Below are positions 36,151-48,635 of a DNA stretch of 64,000 nucleotides, piece by piece. The stretch lies in contig NC_134160.1 of NCBI RefSeq assembly GCF_033958435.1, positions 9,783,001 to 9,847,000 of the forward strand, read 5' to 3'. A program made the translations under genes and the position numbers. The notes beneath the pieces are model-generated. The model made no database searches. It had not been told where the DNA came from and saw only the letters and a program-made list of their open reading frames with translations. The stretch is from Carettochelys insculpta (taxonomy: Eukaryota; Chordata; Testudines; Carettochelyidae). Each line of letters begins with the position of its first letter. The first letter of the stretch is position 1.

Positions 36151-38266
36151 CATTCTCAGTGGTAAAAACACACAAAATGTAAACAGATTCTTTTCACTGG
36201 ATTGTTTTACTGCCTCTTTTATTTTGAGGCATAATTGTAATAAAATCCTGTGAGCCTGTTAAAATGTCACCATATTGGAAAGGGATAAATCCCAACTTCA
36301 AGCTCCCTGCTCTGGGAGTGTTCTTACCTGTCCCTTTCAACGTGCAGATTGCTGAAGAAATAATCAAATTAATATTTTACTGCAATTCTGTTCATTCAAT
36401 GGTCTCTGCTTCCCATTTAGTTTTCTTCCTGGCCTAGACTGATTTAATTAAGTAAGGAGGAACTTCCCCATGGAAGGTATAGCTTATTAATTATGGGTTA
36501 CTAAGCAGCCAAGTTACCAAGCAGAGTGAAACTGAGTGTGGGTAGTTGTCATAATAGCATCAAGGCTGTTAGCTGGCCTAATCTCAGTATGTATATGGCT
36601 ATCTCGCAGCAACCGGAAATCAGTTTAGAGTGTTTCTGCTGAAGTTGGTTAGAGATCATAGCCAAAACTTGTGTGAATTTTTAAATTTTGGCTTTGGCTT
36701 TACTTGGTTGTAGTCCCATGTTTTACTAACATGATTAACTACAAAGGCTTATTTAAAAATAAATAAACCTACTCAAAATGAGTTACTGTTGCTATGCCAA
36801 ATGTTAAGGGAACTCAACATTTTCCCATTACCAGCATTGTCACTCATATTCTTGTTTAAGAAGAGTTGCTATTGCCTTTAATGAATGCTTTGATTAATGC
36901 TCCTCATTGCTATGTGCAGATTGAGTTAGCTTTCCAGACCAGCCCTCTCTACAGGACATAGAGGATTGTACCTGCTGCTGACTGAGCATTCAGGATTTGA
37001 GGGAGGAGCACATCTTGTCACTTGAGCATTAATACTTAGACTGAGGCTCAGGAGCTGCTGATGGCTCTTTAATGTCTTGTGCTCTTTGCAGCATGCTAGT
37101 AAAAGCATCCTATTTGTAAATAAGTAAAGCACATACTGTGTTAATTCTCTAGTCAAGATGTTTTCACTATGTCATTAATCAGTTGGAGAATACTTGGTCA
37201 GTTATTTTGGAGGGGGGAAATAAAAATTGTAAACAAAATAATGAATTCACACTCCTGTGGCTGTAATGTTGATTGCTGTTTGGCTCCTGAACCACTGAAG
37301 TCTGAGTATCATTGCCTTAAAGTAGCTGCTGAAGCTTAGGAAGTTGCTGGGCTTGATGGCACATGAAGAAGGTCCCGTCCAAGACAAAGAACGGTCAGAG
37401 GTGTGGAATAAATTGTGGCAAGAAGGGATTACATCAATGAAGATGTGATATGGTGGCTTGACTTTTCCTGCTAGAAGAGATTATTTTATGAGCTGAGGAG
37501 GCCTGTTTTGGGAGGGAGCTTCTGCACTGTCAGGATAGTTTTTGGAGACTGAGAGAGCACAGAAGGGCTGGTACAGTTGAGGGTTTGACAGCTAGCAAAG
37601 TGACATGTCAAAGACACTTATTGCTGTGTGGAAGGGGCCTCAACTACGTTGTTCTACAAAATAATGTGTGCAAAATGGAGCCAGGGGCCTTCTAATTCAA
37701 GATCATACAATTTCAGGTTTTAGAACAGGCTATCAACTGCTCTACAGAGGGCCCATAGTCAAGTTCCCTCTATTTTTTTCCATCTGTGGGTGGATTACAT
37801 TTTATTATGTGCACCGAGGCATATGGGAATGTGCACCACCAGTATAAACATATGCTGCCAGCTGTGGAGCTGTGGGTACTCTGTTAATCAACTGAGTGGC
37901 ACCCGAATCTCTCCTGGGCAGCCACTCATGTGCTCACCTTACAGGAAATATTGCCCACAGTTCAGTAGAGAGGTTGGGAACTGGTATGTGCCATTGGTGT
38001 GCAGTAGTGAGGCAGCTGTGCTAAGCGAGGAGGAGGGTAGTAGAAATGATTGAGCGACTGGTCAGTACGCCTGGAACATACCTCAGTTGAATGGCTCATC
38101 CAAGCATCTGAGGAGTACTACCATGCATACCAGCTGCAAGAGAGTTATGAACTCTTCCCACCTCAGTCTCATTCATGTCGATTTGTTATTCAAACTGCTA
38201 TGACTGAAAACTTCAAAATGTGATGTGTAAAGAAATCTGAAACTATTTTTGTACAAGAAAATTTCT

Positions 38267-38439
38267 AGGGTTACTATGTAAAAAGAGGACACCCCTCTAT
38301 CAGTATCTACCAAATCGCGTTGCACTAACGTATTATATATACGAAAACACCTTAACGCAATGTGAATTGGTAGATACTGATACAGATATGCTCCCTTGTG
38401 GGGTGTCCTCTTTTTTGAAAGGTCAAATATGGGAACCCT
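38267..38439. mobile_element. Palindromic 173-bp MITE (AGGGTT ends)
   Basis: The left end AGGGTTACTATGTAAAAAGAG with GGACACCCC is mirrored by GGGGTGTCC ... GGGAACCCT at the right, and 'cagtatctaccaa' faces 'ttggtagatactg'. It is compact and non-coding. Confidence 0.8.
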
Positions 38440-38845
38440 AAAAATATAAATTGGATGGTGTTGAGCCTGCACTCTCACTTTCTGCTGAAGCAGATTACTT
38501 CAGCCAGCTGGTCATCTGATGTTAGACTTGCCTCTTGTATGCTATTGGACTGTTTCCTATACCACCACCTTTAAACTGCTCTGAGAACTGGTTCCAAGGA
38601 TTCTGAGATGGCTTTGACAGGGATTGTTACAGATACATGTGTTTCTGGTTCAAGAGCTCTGTTGTAAACTAGTCGCTAGCTCTTGGCAGTCTTTCCATTT
38701 TAAAAGTGAATCTGTGGCAAGACCTGGGTCTCAGTGAAAGGTTCCTCAACAATTTCCCTTTACCTTTTCCAGCCAATCAAGCAGATACCCCATGTGCAGG
38801 AGGTTTACACAGGGCCTATTTTCGGTTTAATCTACAGATTGATAA

Positions 38846-39677
38846 AGGCTGAACTGCTCTAATCCAGCACCCTCAGGACCTGACCAGTGCTGATCAAGAG
38901 AATTGGCAGACTGTGGGAGGTCAATATCGTCTAGCACGGGGGTAGCCAAGCTTTTTTGCACCAGTGGCCCCATGGCAATTTTTTACATGTTCCAGGGGCT
39001 GAACACAAAGTAGCCCCAAGCCTGTGCCCCACCCTGTCCCCAGGCTTAACCTATCTCAGATGACGAGCTCCGCATGCTGCTTCTCCATGGCCACTGCCCC
39101 CATCCCTCTTCTCAGCACAGCTCCAGCAGGTGCAGGCACAGCTGCCTCTCCCGCCCGCTCTTCTGCTCGCTTCCTCCACTGCAGCGCACACGGCTCCCTG
39201 CCCTGCCACGCTGAAACTAAATTTAATTGGTTTAATGGCCAGATCCCTCCCACTGCCCTGACGGCTGTTAAACCAATTAAATTTAGTTTCATTATTTCAG
39301 CTACAGCAGGGCAGAGAGCTGCAAGTGGCTCTTTAAGAAAGAGCTGCAGGTTGCCTGACTATACCCCACGCTCTGTTTGGCTGGCTTAGTTAAAATGGCA
39401 CCACTGCTGCGGGAAAAAGCTTTGTGGGCTGCATTCTGGCCCGCAGGCCACATGTTGGACACCCGTGGTCTAGCACGTTACCAACACTTCCACTGCTTAG
39501 AAGATACTTAGGGGTAAATTACAGCTAAATAACAGCACAAAACACTGAGAGCCAGGACTGGTGGCTGTAAAGAAATTTTATGGGACTGCAGGAAAGTTGG
39601 TCACACCCATGATAAGTGGTTATCTGACTAAAATCATGCCCAATTATGTTGCTGGACTAGAGAGGTTCAACTTGTAG
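38846..39677. mobile_element. TIR element (TGAACCTCTCTAGTCCAGCA type) hosting a hAT insertion
   Basis: The left end AGGCTGAACTGCTCTAATCC mirrors the right end 'ctggactagagaggttcaac'. The body includes 'aggggtaaattacagctaaa' and 'gagccaggactggtggctgt', which also occur on the other strand in the copy at 51395-51700. A hAT-like element splits it at 38937-39467. Confidence 0.85.
38937..39467. mobile_element. hAT-like element with perfect 8-bp target duplication
   Basis: It is flanked by GTCTAGCA on both sides (38929-38936 and 39468-39475). The ends CGGGGGTAGCCAA and TTGGACACCCGTG are imperfect inverted repeats. The uninterrupted relative at 51.4-51.7 kb shows the empty site. The interior has no transposase; 'aaattaatttggttta'-like inverted pieces occur near 39225-39290. 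Confidence 0.9.
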
Positions 39678-39795
39678 TTAAGCAAGCAGAGACTTATCTT
39701 TGCTGTGCTTGTTCTGCCATGTGTCAGCACCACAGAAAGAGGAAGAAGCTGAAAGGGCCACTAAAACACTAATACTCTATTGCTTTTCACTTCAG

Positions 39796-40032
39796 AAGGC
39801 CAGAGATTTGCATGCGGAGGAAAGGAAGCAGCAGCAGCTGGAAAGTGACCAGGCTTATGTAACAAGTAAACTGCAACAGGAAGGGTCTGCATGCAATGGA
39901 GACTCTCAACGCCGATGGACACTATTGCAGAAATACACCACCCAGCGGGAAGAGAGAATCCAGGGCTTTCTGCAGGCTCTGGAGCACAAAAGAGTGGACT
40001 TCCTTGAAAGACTGTGTACAGTGTCTGCATGA
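39796..40032 (+). CDS. DHDDS: DHDDS last coding exon: residues 256-333 and stop
   Basis: It encodes [20 protein letters not shown] through ...[20 protein letters not shown] + VSA and TGA at 40030-40032. This C-terminal helical region of DHDDS follows the catalytic fold and is less conserved than the core, but the start and the '[16 protein letters not shown]' block match human clearly. The acceptor is CACTTCAG. Confidence 0.96.
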   Translation, partial: KARDLHAEERKQQQLESDQAYVTSKLQQEGSACNGDSQRRWTLLQKYTTQREERIQGFLQALEHKRVDFLERLCTVSA

Positions 40033-41425
40033 CCTGGGTAGGCCTTGTTAGAGTGACTATCAGCAGTGCTAGAAAGAAAAACTGCTAGGCCAGAGGAATT
40101 CACTGGGCAGGAGGGGGTTCCATACTGGTGATGCAGGACTGGTACAAGACTTTATATTCCCAGTGGCACTAGCCAAAGGACAGGCACTGTGTACTGTGAG
40201 ACGTTTTAGTTTTGTAAATGCCACTGAGGAAGGTAATGTGTCAGGATGGCCTTGCCTCCTGCCACTAAAAATGGAGAAGGGAGAGCTATGCCCCCTCTTC
40301 TCTCTGCTGCCTGACATTTTGCATCTCTGGGTATTTTTTAATAAGCAATGTGACTATAATTAACTTCCAATGTGGTCACCTCATGAGTCAGCTGAGGCAA
40401 AACAACCCAAGTCTCCCTTAAATCTGCCCTGGATGCTGTGCCTGCTACTTTCAGTGAGATTTATTTATTTATAGTAACATGGGTGATCAGTTCTTCCAAA
40501 GGATGCTATTGTCATTCTATGTGGAAAGAATTATTTATGTCAAAAATATTCTCCATAAATCATTTTCTTGTAGGTTTTCTTTTTTTTTCTCTTTTGCCCT
40601 CCTTGCTTTTTTGTTACTGGTTTTGATAAACCTGTTGGTGGCTTCCAAAGAGCTGTAGCAAAATATAGTCAGTCAGTCATACTGCATAAAGGAAGTTGTT
40701 GCTGGCCCTTAACATAATTTTGTAGTTGCTAGTTCCATCATCTCTAATTTTGAAGCAAGGAAGGGCATTGAGAACAATACCTTTTTCTTTGATGGAGTGT
40801 TTAGTAAGAACTGGCTGTGAATAACTTGTTGAAAAGAACCCATCTGAGGGCAGGAGAGAACTTCACTAAAGCCAACAAGGGTACCCCAAATGAGAGCTAG
40901 ACTCAAACCACATGTATAAGTTCCCCATTCTGCTTCAGTGTATTGGGAGGGCCTTAGCTCAAGAATATGGGAACTGTGACCATTACATGTTTCCTACTCA
41001 GTGGGGTTTAAAGATGACATGTAGGGGCTCCTAACAGGATTGGTTTTCTGGAATAATTTGATGATGAGAAAGATTGATTAGCACCTCACTAACTGTTTTG
41101 AATTCCCTACTGGCAGGGAGATGGACTAGTTCACCTTCTCTTTCTTTTTTTTCCATTTATAATGTCTGTGCATTTGTAGTCAAAACCAAGTGAAAATATC
41201 TCCAGAACTTGTTTCTGAGGTACACTGAAATAGAACATAGCTCTTGCTGGTTTTAAACGTTTTTCTTTTACCTCCACCTAAAACAATGTAGGTTTAAAAG
41301 ACTTAAGTTCTTGAAACAGCACACTGAGAATGACTGACTGATCATGAAGAGGAAAATTAAAATGTCAAACCATGAAAAATCTATAAAACGTTTTTAAAAT
41401 AAAGTGAACATTTAACCCTAAGGAG
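40033..41425 (+). other. DHDDS: DHDDS 3' untranslated region (end inferred)
   Basis: Extends from the stop to the first clear AATAAA at 41398-41403; a second AATAAA is at 41583-41588. No repeat was recognised within it. Confidence 0.6.
41398..41403 (+). terminator. Candidate DHDDS polyadenylation signal AATAAA
   Basis: The hexamer sits in 'tttttaaaataaagtgaaca', with T/G-containing sequence beyond. The AATAAA at 41583 is an alternative. Confidence 0.45.
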
Positions 41426-41956
41426 CTGCTTCTCTAAGGCTTAAAGGAGAGGATGCCCTAGTCAAATGGAATGTTCCTTCATGAGTATGTGACTCCCCAC
41501 TTTCTGCCTATTTAAGATGGAGTAAATTAGCAAATTTTATTTATTCTATTTGGGTGACATGCTAGAAGCCTGAGACAGACTGAATAAATCACTTTCCAGT
41601 GCATGTTCTTGGGTAATTAGCTAATGACGTTCCCCAAATAACGCACTGTGATGCCTATGGGTGATGGAGACTATTGATTTTATAGTGGTTCCGGCAAAAA
41701 TTTCATTTTATTCTTTCTTTATATTTCACTAGGTTCACTGTGGAAATAGTTCTTAAAAACCTGATCTCACTTAGCCTTAAAGAGGTGGTCAAATAACATT
41801 TTTAGATGTATAGGCTGGCCTTTGGTCCATCTAACTGTTGTATGCTTTTTTTAAAGGTTTTGAAAAACAGCATGCAGAGCTAGTACATGTATACCTTTTT
41901 AGGGCTGGATCCTTCAAATGAAGTTTTAGAGCTAAAGCCCCAGGAATAAAGCTTAA

Positions 41957-42083
41957 GCATCAGAAGGGTAGCCATGTTAGTCTGTATCCGAAAACCAAAA
42001 GTCCTATGGCACCATATAGACTTAACGGATTCATTGGAGCATAAGCTTTTGTGGGCAAAGACCCACTTTGTCAGATGCATTGA
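41957..42083 (-). mobile_element. Penelope-like 3'-tail fragment, second subfamily
   Basis: 'gtagccatgttagtctgtat' then 'gtcctatggcaccatataga' and 'ataagcttttgtgggcaaag' + 'acccactttgtcagatgca'. It has the same layout as the tail units at 52966, 54024 and 51056, but with different wording. Orientation is inferred from the large copy at 53538-54144. Confidence 0.65.
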
Positions 42084-42414
42084 AGTTTATGCTACAATAA
42101 ATTGATATGTCTATAGGAATACAGCTGCAAGCCTATTAAAAGGAGAGTACAATTTTTGCAATTTTAGAATAGTGTAAAAGTCTTGAGGGAAGCTGGAGAT
42201 AATATGGATAATTTTCACTGGAAAAGTTTTTTGGGAAGGCTTAATGTGTAGTTGAAGAGCTGCATTACAACCCAAAAGGCAGGGGCGTGCTATTTTTCTG
42301 GAGAAGGTACAGCTAAAAAAGACAAACTTGACAGACGTGACACTGTACCTAATAACCAGACAAAGTGTATCAGATGTACATGGAAAAACACACAGTATGG
42401 TCTCTTTCTCTAAT

Positions 42415-42793
42415 GCTATGTCTATACTAGCAGTCGTCTTTTGAAGGAGACGTACAAATGAAGGAAATAAAAAATGCAAATAAGATGCAGATTTACATAT
42501 CTGGCACCTCATTTGCATATTTTCTAAAGAGCTTCTTTCGAAAGAAGTGGCCTAGACACAGTGCTTTCGAAAGTAATCCCCATCTTCAAAGAACCCTTCT
42601 TTGTATTTTTTTTCCCCAGGAAGAAGGGTACTTTCGAAGATGGGGATTACTTTTGAAACTGCTGTGTCTGCACTGCTTTTCTTCTTTCTAATGATATTCA
42701 AATGATGCCTCAGATATGTAAATATGTACCTCATTTGCATTTTAGTCTCCTTCATTTGCATGCCTCTTTCGAAAGAGAAATGCTAGTATAGCC
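42415..42793. mobile_element. Fold-back MITE with CTTTCGAAAG motifs
   Basis: The left end GCTATGTCTATACTAGCA mirrors TGCTAGTATAGCC at the right. 'aatccccatcttcaaagaac' faces 'cgaagatggggatt', and 'cctcatttgcat' occurs in both arms. Confidence 0.85.
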
Positions 42794-44235
42794 CTAGTAA
42801 ATGCATTTTCCTGGGGAAAGGGGCATATTTTACAAGTTATTTAATCAATAAGCTACTGGCAGTCAAGCTTGTACTTTTTCAGTTGTTTAATAGCCCCTAA
42901 TCTTTTTTTTTCCTGGGATTTTCAGACAGTGAGTAGCTCTCTGGAAAACCTGGAATCTGTACAGGTTTGGAGGGTGGGGCTTCTCCTCTGATCAGTTTCA
43001 GTTATCAGCCTACTGTTGATCTATTTCCTCTTGCCAAAAGCAAACTATTGTCAGTTCCATCCTGTTGCTTCAGCTAAATCCTGTTCTTCGTAAGTCCAGC
43101 CTTTGCCTCTGCCCATTAACTTGGGTATTTCTCTTTACCTTTTATTTGCCCTTTTGAGGGACTTCCTTTCATAACTTCTAAAAAGTCTTAGATATATTTT
43201 TCCCTCGAAGCCCAGGCTGCCTGGGCGCTGAAACCTCGGGAGCGATCCGTGAGGCGCTGCGTGAGGCTGTTGTGATCTCTCCACCTTTGTGCTCCTGGCT
43301 TTGGTAGGGTGCGCCCGGAGCGGAGCTTTGTTCCCCGCGTGGCCGGGGATTGTCTGTAGAAGGACCTCGGTGGGGGCTGAAGGGACGGCGGACGCTGGGC
43401 TGGGGGCTCCAGCTCTGCGGGTGCGCGCCCGCTTGTGCCTGGCCGTGGAGGGGGGTGCGCCAGGAGGGCCGGCTGGTGCTGAAGGGACAGCTCCCCAACC
43501 TGCCCACTCGCCCCCCGCAGACCCGGATGCGGGGGGCAGGCGCCAGGTAGCACAGCCCACCGCACGCCTGGGCGCTGCAGGAGGCTGCACGCCCGACCGC
43601 CCACGCGGAGCTCAGCCCCACCTGCTCGCGCGCGGGCGGCGGCTGCGCCCCGCGGCCGCCATCCGCCCGGAGCCCCGCTCGTCGAGGGAGCAGCTGTTGC
43701 AACGCCCGGGGTGCACCCCGCCCCCCGGGGCGCCAGCGGGAGGGAATGGGCGGGGGGAGATTCCGGCAGCGCCCGCGTAGCTGAGTCCTGGGGTCTCCGC
43801 GCGCGACTGCCCCACGGAGCGCGCCGTGGTGCCCCTACCAGCACACGGGAGGGCTGCGCAGACCCCCCCCGCCCCGCTCGGCGCCCCGCCCAGAGGAGAA
43901 TGAGGCACAGCCCCTCCCCCCCCGGGGCTAGAGGGCGGGCAGAGTGAAGGTTCGCCCCAGAGCTGACAGGTATTAGCCGCGCGCTGTCCGCTATCGGGGC
44001 AGGAGGTGGATTGTGGACCGATCCTTCCGGGCGGTGAGGAGCCGGACCCGGCTCGCTCTGCGGGCAGCGGCAGCAGCTCTGCGGGGACGCGGCGTGCGGG
44101 CGCCGCGCGAGCGTTGGCATGGCGGGCAGAGCAGGGCACAGCGCCGCGCGCGCCACCGCCGCCTTTTTCTCTCTCTCTCTCTCCCCACCTCCTTCCTCCG
44201 CCTCGCTTGGCCCTCCCCCACGTGACCCGAACCGG

Positions 44236-44303
44236 CCAATGGGCGGGCGGGGCGGTGGGGATCCGGCTGGAACCGGTTGGGCCGCGTCCGGCTCTATATA
44301 AAA
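44236..44303 (+). promoter_or_regulatory. HMGN2: HMGN2 core promoter: CCAAT, GC boxes and TATA box
   Basis: CCAAT at 44236-44240 runs directly into GGGCGGGCGGGGCGG (44241-44255, Sp1-type), and 42 bases later TATAAAA lies at 44297-44303. The expected start of transcription is near 44325-44335, giving a 5'UTR of about 165 bases. A GA-rich 'gggagagagagcgcgagcg' stretch follows at the probable start. Confidence 0.88.
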
Positions 44304-44496
44304 CTTTATAAACACCCGATTCAAATTAGTGGGGTCGGGAGAGAGAGCGCGAGCGGGGGTCGAACACTAAGCGCGTGCCGCACCGGCCCATCCAGGCGAG
44401 CTTCCCCTGCCCGCATCGCCTGGTCCGGCTCGAGCAAGCCCCTCTCACTCCGCCCACAGCGAGCCCCGCCAAGCTCCCCGCGCAGCGCCCGGAGAC

Positions 44497-44511
44497 ATGC
44501 CTAAAAGAAAG
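44497..44511 (+). CDS. HMGN2: HMGN2 exon 1 coding part (MPKRK)
   Basis: HMGN2 (HMG-17) is a small nuclear protein that binds nucleosome core particles and loosens chromatin by countering linker histone. The first exon codes only MPKRK after the GACATG start and ends AAG|GTACGT, as in all HMGN genes. The six coding exons total 273 bases, 90 codons plus stop, the usual HMGN2 length. A retropseudogene is excluded because all five introns and a complete promoter are present. Confidence 0.97.
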
Positions 44512-45650
44512 GTACGTGGCGCGGCCGAGGGGCAGCCCCTTCGCCCCCTCTCCGTTCGCGGGGCCAGGACTCTTAATTCCCCCCATCCCCCGCCGCCGTT
44601 ACAGGGAGGCGGGACTAACCGCTCTCTTCTCCCCCTCCCCCCTTCGGGGCGGTCGCGGTGGTGAGGCGGCGCGCGGGAGAGGCCCCAACGGTCGCGGGGG
44701 AGGGGTGGGGCAAGGCAGCGCGAGCCACTTCGCGACCGTTACCCGCCCCGCGCGGCTAACGGCCTTGGGCGCAACGGCCTGAGTGGGCAAGGCGGGGAAG
44801 AGGGAGGCGGCTGGGCCTGGTAGGATTAATGGACGGCGAGCGCAGCCGGCTTGATCCGGTTGGTTTTGGCGGGAGGGTGGCTGGAGGCACGTGCCCGCGC
44901 GGGGGGAGGAGGATGTGCGGGCTCGCCCCCTCCCTGAAGTAAGCGAGAGCGCGCGGGAAAGGGCGGGAAGCGGCCGCTCTCTGGTTCTGGGGCCGAGTTA
45001 CCGCCAAAACCAGGGCTTTGGCTGGGCCGTTAGCGGGAGCGGTGTCTCGGTGGGGCACGCCGGTTGCTGAACCCCTAGATTGGAGCCTGGTGGCGAGAGC
45101 GAGGTCATCCGTGTGCGTTCCCTTCCCTTGGCTTTCAGCGGCCCGAGACTTAGGGAGGGCTTGTGCTTTAGAATAGTGAGGCTCCCACTATCGTCCCTTT
45201 ACACCCAGGACTGGAGATCCTAGCGCTTTATGCCGCTCCCACATCGGTGTGCCCGTATCACTTATGGCCAGGTAACTGCTGCTATTGCAGCGTTGTTTAG
45301 GAAGCCTCGGTCTGCCAAGTGTCAACGCTGATCTTAAATAACGTTTAGCCCCAGGGCACAGCACAGGACTAACAATCCCAAAATTGGAATAAATGAAACA
45401 TACAAGTGGAGGAAGGGGCACCTGTGAACTTAACTCTTAGGTGAAACTCAAAGCTATAATTCAGATCTTCTCCCAATCCACCTCTGAAGAAATGTTCAAA
45501 TTACTGCATTTGCTTGCTCTAACTATTTGAACCAAACTAACAAAAATGGCTTCCTAGCACCCTGTCGTGGGTCTGATGGTTTTATCTTCATTCAGTCCTT
45601 TGAGTTCAGTACTGTTAATTTCTTGGTATAACTAGTACTTTTCATTGTAG
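44512..45650 (+). other. HMGN2: HMGN2 intron 1
   Basis: GTACGT to TTGTAG. The first half is CpG-island sequence; the rest is A/T-rich with nothing recognised. Confidence 0.95.
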
Positions 45651-45695
45651 GCTGAAGGAGATTCCAAGGGCGATAAGGCCAAAGTTAAGGATGAG
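45651..45695 (+). CDS. HMGN2: HMGN2 exon 2 (AEGDSKGDKAKVKDE)
   Basis: Fifteen codons, the acidic/basic start of the protein leading into the nucleosome-binding domain. Ser at position 10 where I recall Ala in human. Splice sites TTGTAG and GAG|GTAAGA. Confidence 0.97.
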
Positions 45696-46284
45696 GTAAG
45701 AAGATTTACTTTCCGAGAAAACAAACCAGGAGTCATATAGCGCTTTAAAGACTAACAAAATAATTTGAGGAAGTTTTAGATGCCAAATATTTAAATTTCA
45801 AATAACAGATTTGATTTCATCTTGATAAATGGCAAGGCACAAATTGAATTCTTTATGCTAACCTTCAAAAGATTTTTGTTGTAAATTAATCATAGCCTTT
45901 GTAAATCTAGCTAATAGTTGTATCTTGACCCACCCTACTTGTTGCCTAAGCCAGGGGTCCTCTAACTGGATAGTCATGAGCCAACCCTGCTTCACTGCCA
46001 GTGTTCATAACAGTATTTAAATGTTTAAAAGTTTTTTTTTTCATATTTTTATGGGATTAGAGGCTTGAAACCAGAAGTTTGTTGTGTGAAGGGTAACTAG
46101 TACAAAAGCTTGAGTGCCATTGAAAGTAGTGTATTCTTGGTCATGTAAAGAAAACAGATCAGAATGTCCTGGTTAGCCTTTTTAAAAGGGTTGAAACAAA
46201 TTTACTTTGAAGTCTTTAAAGTAGGTATGTAACTTATATTTAACTCTTTGGATAGTTATATTAATTTATTTTCTTTTTTGATAG
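45696..46284 (+). other. HMGN2: HMGN2 intron 2 with a short Penelope-tail piece
   Basis: GTAAGA to GATAG. At about 45724-45766 it contains 'caggagtcatatagcgcttt' + 'aaagactaacaaaataattt', a short copy of the Penelope-like tail unit described at 51056. Confidence 0.9.
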
Positions 46285-46314
46285 CCACAACGGAGATCAG
46301 CAAGGTTATCTGCT
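46285..46314 (+). CDS. HMGN2: HMGN2 exon 3: nucleosome-binding core (PQRRSARLSA)
   Basis: Ten codons that hold RRSARLSA, the invariant HMGN signature. Its two arginines and one further arginine contact the H2A/H2B acidic patch. The intact signature shows a functional protein. Confidence 0.98.
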
Positions 46315-46657
46315 GTAAGTATTTTGTTATTGGGGTGAGGTATGTTGCATGATGAACACTTTAAAATACTGTTTTTTTTAATAGTAATACTGAAGAGATG
46401 CTGCAGGTAGGTAACCTCGTTAGCAGGTCACTTGGGAGGAGGTGTATCAGTTCACTACCTGGTTGATGTGAATATAGCCCTATCTTACAAGCTAGAGGAA
46501 TGGTTCAATAGCTGGGACAGAAACTCACCCATGTGAGCAAGCAGCTCATGGGGAAAGCAAGTTAACATGGGGAAAAAAATGCAAGCGATCAAGTGCTTGT
46601 CACTTTAGTGTTTGAGTTCTACACTTCAGGTCTTTGTCTCTTTTGTCTTTCTTATAG
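46315..46657 (+). other. HMGN2: HMGN2 intron 3
   Basis: GTAAGT to CTTATAG; no repeat seen. Confidence 0.95.
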
Positions 46658-46708
46658 AAACCTGCTCCTCCGAAACCAGAACCTAAACCTAAAAAGGTAG
46701 CTGGAAAG
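46658..46708 (+). CDS. HMGN2: HMGN2 exon 4 (KPAPPKPEPKPKKVAGK)
   Basis: Seventeen codons, the proline/lysine-rich end of the nucleosome-binding domain. The VAGK ending differs from APAK in human; VAGK-like endings are an expected non-mammalian variant. Donor AAG|GTAAGG. Confidence 0.97.
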
Positions 46709-47702
<994 letters not shown>

Positions 47703-47738
47703 GCACAAAAAGCTGAAGGTGCTGGTGATGCCAAGTGA
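47703..47738 (+). CDS. HMGN2: HMGN2 exon 6: C-terminus and stop (AQKAEGAGDAK)
   Basis: Eleven codons and TGA at 47736-47738. The ending AEGAGDAK is that of HMGN2 and separates it from HMGN1, HMGN3 and HMGN4-like ends. Confidence 0.97.
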   Translation, partial: AQKAEGAGDAK

Positions 47739-48635
47739 ATTGTGTGAATTTTTGATAACTGTGTACTTCTGGTGACTGTACAGTTTGAAATACTATTTTT
47801 TATCAAGTTTTATAACAATGCAGAATTTTGTTTTACTTTTTTTTTAAGCTATGTTGTTAGCACACAGAATGCTTCATTGTCGTGTTTTTTGGGGGGAGCA
47901 ATGGGGGCAAAATATCACTTACTATATTTCTCAGAAATTTTTTTTTTTTTTTTTTTTTTTAATAGTCCCCATTCTTTTTTGGTTTGTGGGTGTTTTAGGA
48001 GAAGGGCTCTTCCCAAACATGAGGAGGAGGGATTTCCTGATGCTGTATATCAGTTTGTGAAATGCATTGGAGTGAACATTAAAGCTCCCAACATGCCTGG
48101 ATGCCAGTCTTCAAACTGCAGTTTAATGCCTTCTGTTTTCTGATTCCCTTAATCATTTGCATATCTCTCTTACCACTCCTTTTTGAATATGGCAAAAGGC
48201 ATTTTGGGACTTATTGCCCTAAATCTAATGCATTGTCACTATTGGGCAATCCAGACTTCGTGTCAAAATTGGAGATGTTAAGGCTCTGAAAGGAGCTATA
48301 TTTTCTCTTTTATATTGTGGACCTTCAGATTAAAAACTGCAGTTTTTAATTTTTTTCTTCTAAAAGTCAGGGTAGGCTCGTGAAAAGTTGTTAAACAACA
48401 TGCTAAATGTGAAAGTGTCTGCCCTCACTCTAAACTTTTCCCTGTCCAAGTATGAAATGAAGATTCTTCATTGGTTTTATATAGTAACTTTTATGTTTTG
48501 GTAGTCCATGGAGGGAGGGGAGTTTGAAGTTGTTGTAAAATGTTGCAGATTGTAGCCCATGTCCTGCCTGAATTACCATGATTGTTTATGAAAAGTACCT
48601 TTAATAAAGCTGGATATGGTTTGGCTTGGACTGTT
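47739..48635 (+). other. HMGN2: HMGN2 3' untranslated region
   Basis: About 0.9 kb, including a long T run at 47938-47960 and ending after AATAAA at 48603-48608. The length is typical of the HMGN2 mRNA. Confidence 0.85.
48603..48608 (+). terminator. HMGN2 polyadenylation signal AATAAA
   Basis: AATAAA followed by 'gctggatatggtttggctt' and then a GT/T-rich region. Position relative to the stop fits the known HMGN2 3' end. A later AATAAA near 48956 is a possible minor site. Confidence 0.85.

Larger units (their letters stand above)
34866..39795 (+). other. DHDDS: DHDDS last intron, transposon-rich
   Basis: GTAAGA to CTTCAG, the largest DHDDS intron. It carries fold-back elements at 35188-35587, about 35845-36150 and 38267-38439, and a nested pair of DNA transposons at 38846-39677. 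The segments 36160-38260 and 38440-38845 show no gene or repeat I can name. Confidence 0.92.
41426..43180. other. DHDDS-HMGN2 intergenic sequence
   Basis: About 1.7 kb between the DHDDS end and the HMGN2 CpG island. Contains a Penelope-type tail at 41957-42083 and a fold-back MITE at 42415-42793; otherwise nothing recognised. Confidence 0.7.
43200..45080. promoter_or_regulatory. HMGN2: HMGN2 CpG island
   Basis: A very CG-rich 1.9 kb spans the promoter, first exon and start of intron 1. Long stop-free frames on both strands (for example 378 codons on the minus strand, 43188-44324) follow from the base composition and are not called as genes. GC-rich upstream sequence of about 1.1 kb may be regulatory. 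Confidence 0.85.

Noticed and set aside
39024..39389. 121-codon open frame in DHDDS last intron
   Set aside because: Entirely within the hAT-like element and not similar to a transposase.
43188..44324. 378-codon open frame on the minus strand upstream of HMGN2
   Set aside because: It lies in a CpG island where stops are rare on both strands, runs across the HMGN2 promoter, is proline, arginine, alanine and glycine rich, and has no domain.
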